Origin: JAGTVB01 sp964624765
GTDB lineage: Bacteria; Pseudomonadota; Gammaproteobacteria; HK1
DNA length: 8,456 bases
Assembly (NCBI GenBank): GCA_964624765.1
Contig: CAZUZO010000141.1
Location: 1 to 8,456, forward strand
Direction: 5' to 3'
Made by a program: the position numbers and the translations under genes. Position 1 is the first letter of the stretch, and every line of letters begins with the position of its first letter. A model generated the notes under the pieces. That model was not told where the DNA came from. It ran no database searches and worked only from the letters and a program-made list of their open reading frames with translations. Below, in pieces: positions 1 through 5,382 of this stretch.

Positions 1-1
1 C

Positions 2-81
2 GCTGTTCAAAATCGTTCCCGACGATTTTGTCGCCGCCGTGCGCCTTGCTCTGACGGCGCTCGCGACATTTTTAAAACAGC
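2..81. repeat. REP-like palindromic repeat element
   Basis: The element is bracketed by GCTGTT (2-7) and its complement AACAGC (76-81). Inside are two adjacent hairpins. CAAAATCGT (8-16) pairs perfectly with ACGATTTTG (22-30) around a 5-nt loop. GTCGCCGCCGT (30-40) pairs with ACGGCG (54-59) and GCGAC (63-67), with CTC (60-62) bulged out. The right end, read on the minus strand, begins GCTGTTTTAAAAAT and resembles the left end GCTGTTCAAAAT. A related sequence lies at 8101-8130. The element has no coding capacity and looks like an intergenic repeat or a small non-autonomous element. Because the first hairpin is flanked by A/T runs, it could also act as a weak terminator for the minus-strand genes to its right; that is inference. 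The left edge of the window may cut off more of it. Confidence 0.55.
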
Positions 82-388
82 TTCTTAGGCACCTGTGGCG
101 GTGGCGCGCCACATCGATCCTTGGTCTGTGATAAGGGAGCCAGGCCCCCCGAGGGAGGGTGAATCTTACGTCCAAGATCGCCTCGAGACGCCTCATGTTA
201 CCGGCAAAAGAGCGGCCGTGAAAGGAAACTCGGAACCCGAGTCGCTTCACCCTGCAGAGCTCCCCTAGCAGCTCGCCCCGGCCAGGGCTGAAAAGTCTTG
301 GTGCCTTGCAAGCCATCGGAGGTCGCCTTCTGCCGGTCTTTGCCGTCCCTGTCCTCTCTTACCACCTGGCCACCGCCACGCTAAAGCT
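82..388. other. Non-coding region with complementary segments
   Basis: No convincing reading frame exists on either strand here. Several segments are self-complementary: GTGGCGGTGGC (95-105) with GCCACCGCCAC (369-379), GGGAGC (135-140) with GCTCCC (259-264), GGGTGAA (157-163) with TTCACCC (246-252), ATCTT (163-167) with AAGAT (174-178), and ACTCGG (228-233) with CCGAGT (237-242). GTGGCGCGCCAC (101-112) is a perfect palindrome. These could fold into a branched RNA on either strand, or be chance pairing in GC-rich DNA. I compared it by eye with RNase P RNA, tmRNA, 4.5S, 6S, tRNA and cobalamin riboswitch landmarks and recognised none of them. No clear terminator with a U-tract follows the DUF3426 gene. 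In Pseudomonas this position would hold dusB and fis, which are absent here. Confidence 0.35.
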
Positions 389-1285
389 TCACAAGAAACG
401 GAACTCAAAGCTTACCGCTGCTTCTTCGAGCGCCAACAAATCGAGCACGATCTGGATCGGCTCCTGAGATGGCATGCCTGCCGTCACATCTATCTCCGAG
501 GCCAGGTACTCGGCAGGACGGAAGGTCCGTCCCACGATGGCCTCGCTGTTTACATTGAAAAGGGTAAATTGCATCTGCGGGTAAGGTTGAGTATGCGCCA
601 GGCGATTCACCATCGTGGCGGTGATCCGTAAGGCTCCTTCATAGTCGGGATGCACCCGAACATCACGGCTGATCAGTTGAATCTGGGTCGGGTCGCGGGG
701 CCTAGCGACCTCGCACCCCGCATACTGACACAGCGGCTCCAGTACCGGTAGCCAAGCCGGGTAGCGTTCCCCGAGGGTGGCCCCGGGCAACCCGATCCAC
801 TGACCAGCAAGCAGAGCCAATAACACCAAGCTCCCTATGCCAAATGCGATCCTGTGGACCGAGGTGGACCGGGAGGGGGAAGATGCCGGTGACGGTTCGA
901 GCGAGGTCTCAGCGAGCCGGTCATCCGAATCATGACTGAGATGCCCGGTATCGTCTCGGTGTTCCTCGCCTCGGGTGGAGGCATCGCTATCGGAAGCAGA
1001 ACAGAGGAGCCCTGCGGGACTGCCCGAACCTTGGTCGCGATGCGCCTGGACGCTGGTGTGGGCGAAGGCCTTCGGCTCTGACTCGCAAGCCCGATTGCTG
1101 ACAGGGCGGTTTTCCGTACCACGGTTTGCCGTCTCGGCCAGCAATTCAGCGAGCGTATCGGTTAGGGTCTCCAGGGCATCAAATTCCTCCAAACAATGAC
1201 CGCAGCGTGCCTTCCCACGCCCTTCCCGGATGGCTTGAGCGTGAATAGCCAAGATGCTCCAGCAATTCAGGCACTGCGTGTACAT
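389..1285 (-). CDS. Zinc-ribbon, DUF3426 membrane protein
   Basis: This 298-residue protein is of unknown function. The N-terminus is an MJ0042-type zinc ribbon, with CLNC at 5-8 and CGHC at 28-31 giving four cysteines to hold one zinc. A low-complexity acidic, Ser- and Arg-rich linker (about 50-143) follows, then one hydrophobic membrane segment (about 147-166). The C-terminal DUF3426 domain (about 170-298) shows the usual pattern YPAWLPVLEPLC..AGC, then LISRDVRVHPDYEGALRI and FRPAEYL. The expected topology is zinc ribbon in the cytoplasm and DUF3426 domain in the periplasm; this is inferred. The ATG sits 3 bp after the prmA stop (TAG-ACC-ATG), with GGGAG upstream inside prmA, so the two are probably translationally coupled. 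This family commonly sits beside prmA in gammaproteobacteria. Family assignment is firm; the biological role is not known to me. Confidence 0.88.
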   Translation of the reverse strand: MYTQCLNCWSILAIHAQAIREGRGKARCGHCLEEFDALETLTDTLAELLAETANRGTENRPVSNRACESEPKAFAHTSVQAHRDQGSGSPAGLLCSASDSDASTRGEEHRDDTGHLSHDSDDRLAETSLEPSPASSPSRSTSVHRIAFGIGSLVLLALLAGQWIGLPGATLGERYPAWLPVLEPLCQYAGCEVARPRDPTQIQLISRDVRVHPDYEGALRITATMVNRLAHTQPYPQMQFTLFNVNSEAIVGRTFRPAEYLASEIDVTAGMPSQEPIQIVLDLLALEEAAVSFEFRFL

Positions 1286-1288
1286 GGT

Positions 1289-2179
1289 CTAGTCTCCCGG
1301 ACTGACGCGCTGACCGATCACCCTTGCCCAACCCTCTCGGAGAACGCACTCGTGCATGTGAAACCACGGCCTATAGGCAGCCGCGACGGCGTCCACCTGG
1401 GCTTCCAGAATGCCGGACAGCACCACCCAGCCGCCAGTTCGAACCAGGGCGGCAAACTGCGGAGCTAAGCCGATGAGCGGCACCGCCAAGATATTCGCCA
1501 GTATCCCATGGGCCCTAACCTGCGGTAGGGTCTCGGGTAACCCCACGGTGAGCGCTTGGGCAACCCCATTGCGCAACGCGTTCTCTTGGGTGACAACCAG
1601 CGCGTTGGCATCGCTATCGACCGCGAAGACGTGTCGAGCCCCGAGCTTCACCGCCGCGATGGCGAGGATTCCAGAACCACATCCATAATCGATGACTTCG
1701 GCGCCGGCAAGATCCGTTCCCTCTAACCATTCCAAGCACAGAGCAGTGGTAACATGGGCTCCGGTGCCGAATGCCCGTCCCGGATCCAAGACCACGTTGA
1801 CTGTATCGGCCGAAGGAGGCTGATGCCAGCTCGCCCCTATCCACAGCCGCTCACCGATCCGAAGGGGCTGGAAGTGCGACCTTGAAAAAGCAGCCCAGTC
1901 CCGGTCCTGCAACGTTTCCACGTCATAGGATGGAAGCCTGTCAGGAGCCAACGCGGCTTCCATCGCCATAACGACCTTGGCAACGTCAGCGGTACAGGGG
2001 AACAGCCCCCGAAGCCGAGTCCGCTTCCACAGCGATCCGGCGCCTCCTGAATCCTCGCAGAGCGCTTCGTCCGATGCCGGGCACCAGCCCACCGCGACAG
2101 CGCCCAAGTCATCTAGCAACCGCGACAGGAACGAAACCTGCTCCTCGGCACAAACGAAGCTAAGCTGCCACCACGCCAT
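1289..2179 (-). CDS. prmA: Ribosomal protein L11 methyltransferase PrmA
   Basis: PrmA is the SAM-dependent enzyme that trimethylates ribosomal protein L11 in the cytoplasm. At 296 residues it is close to the E. coli length (293). The N-terminal L11-recognition domain covers about 1-60. It leads into DRDWAAFSRSHFQPLRIGERLWI (92-114) and the family signature LDPGRAFGTGAHVTT (131-145). The SAM-binding motif I is IDYGCGSGILAIAA (163-176), and the catalytic-loop motif is ANILAVPL (228-235). I place the start at the ATG giving MAWWQLSF because it aligns with E. coli MPWIQLKL. The frame stays open upstream to a TTG at 2242, but those 21 residues have no family counterpart. A weak GGCGGA precedes the chosen ATG. 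It lies 93 bp after accC and 3 bp before the DUF3426 gene. Confidence 0.96.
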   Translation of the reverse strand: MAWWQLSFVCAEEQVSFLSRLLDDLGAVAVGWCPASDEALCEDSGGAGSLWKRTRLRGLFPCTADVAKVVMAMEAALAPDRLPSYDVETLQDRDWAAFSRSHFQPLRIGERLWIGASWHQPPSADTVNVVLDPGRAFGTGAHVTTALCLEWLEGTDLAGAEVIDYGCGSGILAIAAVKLGARHVFAVDSDANALVVTQENALRNGVAQALTVGLPETLPQVRAHGILANILAVPLIGLAPQFAALVRTGGWVVLSGILEAQVDAVAAAYRPWFHMHECVLREGWARVIGQRVSPGD

Positions 2180-2272
2180 ACTGATCCGCCCACCATCGGC
2201 GCTCAAACCCTCAGCAACCGAACCGCTTCTGGGCCTGACCAAACCTATGAGAAAAGCCTGGAGAGCATCCCT

Positions 2273-3613
2273 CTAACGCCGGAGCTTTTGCTCCAAATAG
2301 TGGATATCCGTTCCCCCCTCCAAGAAGGCTGCATCGCGTAGCAATTTCTCATGCAGGGGAATATTGGTCTTGATCCCCTCGATCACCGTCTCACTTAGGG
2401 CCGTGCGCATCCGTGCGAGGGCGGAATGGCGCGTCTCACCGTAGGCAATGAATTTTGCGATAAGTGAATCATAGTAGGGAGGCACCCGATAGCCGCTGTA
2501 AAGGTGGCTTTCGACACGTATGCCCGGCCCGCCCGGTGGATGAAATACCGTCACCTGACCGGGACGAGGCATAAAATTCTCGGGATCCTCAGCATTGATA
2601 CGGCACTCCAACGCGCAGCCGCGCAACGAGACATCCTCTTGCCGGTAGGACAGAGGCTCTCCAGCGGCTACCAGAAACTGCAGCTTCACAATGTCGATAC
2701 CGGTCACCATCTCCGTCACGGGATGCTCCACCTGCAGCCGAGTATTCATCTCGATAAAATAAAACTGGCCCCCAAGGTAGAGAAACTCAAAGGTCCCCGC
2801 CCCGCGATAACCGATCTGTTGGCAGGCCGCCGCACAGATCGAACCGATCCGATTGCGCTGCTCCCAGGACATACCGGGCGCCGGCGCCTCTTCCATCACT
2901 TTCTGATGCCGCCGCTGCATCGAGCAATCCCGTTCTCCAAGGTAAAGGGCATTCCCGTGCGCATCTGCGATCACCTGAAACTCGATGTGACGGGGGTTCT
3001 CCAAGTATTTCTCCAAGTACAAGGTACCGTTACCGAAGGCATGCAGTGCCTCAGCACGGGTCAAGGAGATCGCATTTAACAGCGCCGCTTCGGTATACAC
3101 GACCCGCATCCCGCGTCCGCCTCCACCACCGGCGGCTTTAATGATGACCGGATAGCCAACATCACGCGCGGTTCGTAAATTCTCCGCACCCTCTTCGCTC
3201 AACGGCCCTTCTGACCCCGGCACGCAGGGCACACCCGCCTGGCGCATGGCGGCAATGGCCGAGACTTTGTCGCCCATCAAGCGGATGGTTTCCGGTCGAG
3301 GACCGATGAAGATAAACCCACTTTGTTCCACCCGTTCGGCAAAATCCGCATTCTCGGAAAGAAAGCCATAACCGGGATGGATAGCCACGGCATCGGTCAC
3401 CTCGGCAGCACTGATCACCGCGGGGATATTAAGATAGCTCTCGGCCGACGAGGGTGGACCGATACAAACCGACTCATCCGACAGCCGCACATGGAGCAGA
3501 TCCCGATCCGCAACGGAATGCACCGCAACCGTCTTGATGCCAAGTTCGCGGCAAGCACGCCAGATGCGCAAAGCGATCTCACCGCGGTTGGCGATGACGA
3601 CCTTACCTAGCAC
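2273..3613 (-). CDS. accC: Acetyl-CoA carboxylase, biotin carboxylase subunit
   Basis: AccC uses ATP and bicarbonate to carboxylate the biotin carried on AccB, the first half-reaction of acetyl-CoA carboxylase in fatty acid synthesis. The 446 residues match E. coli AccC (449) almost without gaps, so the known catalytic positions fall at the same numbers: K116, K159, H209, K238, E276, E288, N290, R292, E296 and R338. Domains in order are the pre-ATP-grasp fold (KVVIANRGEIALRI from 4), the ATP-grasp domain with the glycine-rich loop GGGGGRGMR (162-170), the EMNTRLQVEHPVTE signature (288-301) and the C-terminal biotin carboxylase domain (about 332-440). The start codon is GTG, giving MLGKVVIANRG, which aligns with E. 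coli MLDKIVIANRG; GGAAAGG lies about 9 nt upstream. The 100-bp gap after accB is wider than the roughly 10 bp I know from E. coli. Confidence 0.98.
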   Translation of the reverse strand: MLGKVVIANRGEIALRIWRACRELGIKTVAVHSVADRDLLHVRLSDESVCIGPPSSAESYLNIPAVISAAEVTDAVAIHPGYGFLSENADFAERVEQSGFIFIGPRPETIRLMGDKVSAIAAMRQAGVPCVPGSEGPLSEEGAENLRTARDVGYPVIIKAAGGGGGRGMRVVYTEAALLNAISLTRAEALHAFGNGTLYLEKYLENPRHIEFQVIADAHGNALYLGERDCSMQRRHQKVMEEAPAPGMSWEQRNRIGSICAAACQQIGYRGAGTFEFLYLGGQFYFIEMNTRLQVEHPVTEMVTGIDIVKLQFLVAAGEPLSYRQEDVSLRGCALECRINAEDPENFMPRPGQVTVFHPPGGPGIRVESHLYSGYRVPPYYDSLIAKFIAYGETRHSALARMRTALSETVIEGIKTNIPLHEKLLRDAAFLEGGTDIHYLEQKLRR

Positions 3614-3713
3614 CGATCCGAGCCTTTCCCTGAGCGGGGTTGTTCACGCCTCCACCCCCAGACGGCAAGCAGCCCAAGCGGCTTGGCAGCCCACGCAGGT
3701 AATCGGTGGACAA

Positions 3714-4145
3714 TCATGCGATGATAAACAGCGGCTCGCCGTACTCCACGGGCTGGCCATGCTCCACCAAGATGGCAGCGATCACGCCCGCAAAATCGGC
3801 CTCGATGGGGTTCAGAATCTTCATCGCCTCGATAATACACAGCGTATCCCCCACCTCCACGCGCTGCCCGATAGCCACGAACGGCGCGGCGCCAGGAGAA
3901 GAGGCGATGTACAGCGTGCCGACCATGGGCGACGATACCGTGTGCCCCCGAGGCAGCGCCTCAGGAGCATCGTGACCCGCGGGAACGGGTGGCTGGGGCA
4001 CTAACGGCTCGGTGCGGCTCCTCGGGGCCATGGCGGAGTGGCTACGGACAATGCGTATGGCTTGCTCCCCCTCGCGGATCTCGAGCTCAGCGACATCCCC
4101 TTCCCGCATCAAGTCGATGAGCTTCTTGAGCTTGCGAATGTCCAT
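3714..4145 (-). CDS. accB: Biotin carboxyl carrier protein (AccB)
   Basis: AccB carries the covalently bound biotin that moves carboxyl groups from AccC to the carboxyltransferase AccA-AccD. The protein has 143 residues. The N-terminal segment MDIRKLKKLIDLM.E.DVAELEI (1-23) is the conserved region involved in AccC binding and oligomerisation. A Pro/Ala-rich flexible linker covers about 38-68. The biotinyl domain (about 70-143) begins VSSPMVGTLY and has the thumb insertion around ASSPGAAPFVAIG (81-93). The biotin attachment motif is EAMKILN, with K109 as the modified lysine. The ATG is well placed 5 nt after GGAG, and only 15 bp separate it from the aroQ stop, so it is probably co-transcribed with aroQ. 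Nothing essential is missing. Confidence 0.97.
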   Translation of the reverse strand: MDIRKLKKLIDLMREGDVAELEIREGEQAIRIVRSHSAMAPRSRTEPLVPQPPVPAGHDAPEALPRGHTVSSPMVGTLYIASSPGAAPFVAIGQRVEVGDTLCIIEAMKILNPIEADFAGVIAAILVEHGQPVEYGEPLFIIA

Positions 4146-4160
4146 ATTCTCCGTCCCGCC

Positions 4161-4610
4161 CTAGGGCGAAACGCGGTCTAACATCGTTAAGATTGCATGC
4201 AGAGCACAATCGTAGGAAAGCGGACCGAGACCGGCGACCACTCCCATCGCGATATCGGAAAGGTAGGATCGATGTCGAAAAGACTCCCGCCGGTAGACGT
4301 TCGAGAGATGCACCTCCACGAAGGGGATCTGCACCGCTGACAACGCATCACGCAAGGCGATGCTGGTGTGGGTATAGGCGGCTGCATTGATGATGATAAA
4401 CGCAATGCCCTCGTGTCGAGCCGCCTGAATGCGCTCCACAAGCCTGTGTTCAGCGTTGCTTTGGAAACACTCCAGCGAGTGTCCTTGACTCGCCGCACTT
4501 GACTGGAGTCGCCGATCGATGGCCTCTAATGTCTCCTGGCCATAGTGGCCGGGCTCGCGTTCACCGAGCAGGTTCAAGTTCGGACCGTGTATCACCAGCA
4601 GCTTAGCCAT
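4161..4610 (-). CDS. aroQ: Type II 3-dehydroquinate dehydratase
   Basis: AroQ converts 3-dehydroquinate to 3-dehydroshikimate, the third step of the shikimate pathway, as a cytoplasmic dodecamer in this family. The 149 residues are a normal full length. The N-terminal signature HGPNLNLLGEREPGHYG (8-24) supplies N11, R18 and the catalytic Y23. INAAAYTHTSIALRDAL (74-90) carries N75 and H81. EVHLSNVYRRESFRHRS (99-115) carries the proton donor H101 and R112. These match the type II active site of Mycobacterium tuberculosis nearly residue for residue. The start MAKLLVIHGPNL is the canonical one, yet no Shine-Dalgarno sequence precedes it. Instead a run of eight T (minus strand, 4621-4614) ends 3 nt before the ATG. 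It follows a 201-bp gap after the TlpA-like gene and leads directly into accB. Confidence 0.96.
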   Translation of the reverse strand: MAKLLVIHGPNLNLLGEREPGHYGQETLEAIDRRLQSSAASQGHSLECFQSNAEHRLVERIQAARHEGIAFIIINAAAYTHTSIALRDALSAVQIPFVEVHLSNVYRRESFRHRSYLSDIAMGVVAGLGPLSYDCALHAILTMLDRVSP

Positions 4611-4658
4611 AGCAAAAAAAACACACGGACTGCTAACGTTTGGTTCAATACTGCCTTG

Positions 4659-4782
4659 TGAAGGTGGGTTCGAGATGGGCTGTGCAGCCTTCCGACCAAC
4701 CTCTCAGACCAGACAGCGCGCCACATTGACCGATGTTGTCAGTATGCCAGCTTAACACCAATCCGAACCCATTTCACCTTCA
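4659..4782. repeat. Imperfect long inverted repeat
   Basis: In the 201-bp space between the TlpA-like gene and aroQ, TGAAGGTG (4659-4666) is the complement of CACCTTCA (4775-4782). The adjoining GGGTTCG (4666-4672) is the complement of CGAACCC (4764-4770). The two blocks share one base on the left arm, and on the right are separated by 4 nt, so the arms pair with a small bulge. About 91 nt lie between the arms. They could be the ends of a decayed small element, the closing stem of a leader RNA ahead of aroQ-accB, or chance. No U-tract follows, so it is not a standard terminator. I found no convincing promoter for aroQ in this space. Confidence 0.4.
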
Positions 4783-4811
4783 AAAGGCATACACGAACGC
4801 CGTTGACGATC

Positions 4812-5375
4812 CTAGAGATACGGCAGAACCTTTTGCTCCAACTCATGCCCGGTGAGAGCCCCCCCTTTGATGGACACGATTCGACCTTGGCGATCGACCA
4901 CCGCCGTGAAGGGTAGGGCCCCCCAACGATTGCCGTATTCTCGGCTCAAGTCAATGCCGGATAGCTGGCCAAGCAGAATCGGGTAATTGACTCCGACCTC
5001 CTGCACGAACGGCAACACGGCCTCGGTCTCATCGATAGCGATACCGACGAACTGTAAACCGCGCGAGGCGTATTTCTTCTGCAAAGTGATGAACTCCGGA
5101 ATTTCCTCCCGACAAGGGGGGCACCAGGTCGCCCAAAAATTAATAACCAGCACCCTCCCATCCCACTCCTGTACGCTACGGGACTCGCCAGCGGTATCGG
5201 GCAAGGTAAAAGCCGGGCGTACATCAGGAGCGACGAGCTCAAGGGCTGGCTCGTCGTTATCTGCGGAACGAATCTGATGCTCCAGCCTGTGGCCGATGTA
5301 AAACCCCAGCGCAGCACTGCCCATTGCGACTATTCCGATCAACACCCAGGAGCGTATCCTCGAGGTTCTTTTCAC
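4812..5375 (-). CDS. TlpA/ResA-like periplasmic thioredoxin
   Basis: This 187-residue membrane-anchored thiol-disulfide oxidoreductase is probably periplasmic. A short basic N-terminus (MKRTSRIR) precedes a single hydrophobic anchor (about 9-27). The TlpA/AhpC-TSA-type thioredoxin domain covers about 52-187: PAFTLPDTAGESRSV, then VLVINFWATWCPPCREEIPEF with the redox pair C85/C88, and the cis-proline loop ALPFTAVVD with P155. A CPPC pair in this family usually reduces disulfides, for instance in cytochrome c maturation or metal-site assembly; the actual client is unknown. The start is GTG, because the nearby ATG at the dsbD stop leads at once into a stop codon. AGGGTGA, overlapping the dsbD end, can serve as ribosome binding site. 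It lies 7 bp after dsbD, which suggests DsbD supplies its electrons. A specific name such as tlpA, resA or dsbE cannot be decided from sequence alone. Confidence 0.9.
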   Translation of the reverse strand: MKRTSRIRSWVLIGIVAMGSAALGFYIGHRLEHQIRSADNDEPALELVAPDVRPAFTLPDTAGESRSVQEWDGRVLVINFWATWCPPCREEIPEFITLQKKYASRGLQFVGIAIDETEAVLPFVQEVGVNYPILLGQLSGIDLSREYGNRWGALPFTAVVDRQGRIVSIKGGALTGHELEQKVLPYL

Positions 5376-5382
5376 GATACCA

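Noticed and set aside
3..131. An open plus-strand stretch (LFKIVPDDFVAAVRL...) that could be the end of a gene entering from the left.
   Set aside because: It lies mostly in the palindromic repeat, has no recognisable domain, and all frames over such a short stretch can be open by chance.
218..250. The hairpin GTGAA...ACTCGG-AAC-CCGAGT...TTCAC as a terminator or group II intron domain V.
   Set aside because: There is no T-tract on either side, and the domain V sequence landmarks and an intron-encoded protein are absent.
2180..2242. A 21-residue N-terminal extension of PrmA from a TTG start.
   Set aside because: The family starts at MAWWQLSF by alignment to E. coli, the extension has no counterpart, and an ATG with a weak ribosome binding site is present at 2179.
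2504..3079. A 191-codon plus-strand frame opposite accC.
   Set aside because: It is antisense to a gene with every catalytic residue in place; it has no family resemblance and its composition is typical of a shadow frame.
3672..3687. The CCAAG-CGG-CTTGG hairpin between accB and accC as a terminator or attenuator.
   Set aside because: The stem is only 5 bp and no T-run follows in the direction of transcription, so it is not distinguishable from chance.
4663..4680. A tRNA-like T-loop (GGTTCGAGA) in the TlpA-aroQ gap.
   Set aside because: The flanking bases do not form a T-stem, and no acceptor or anticodon arm fits around it on either strand.
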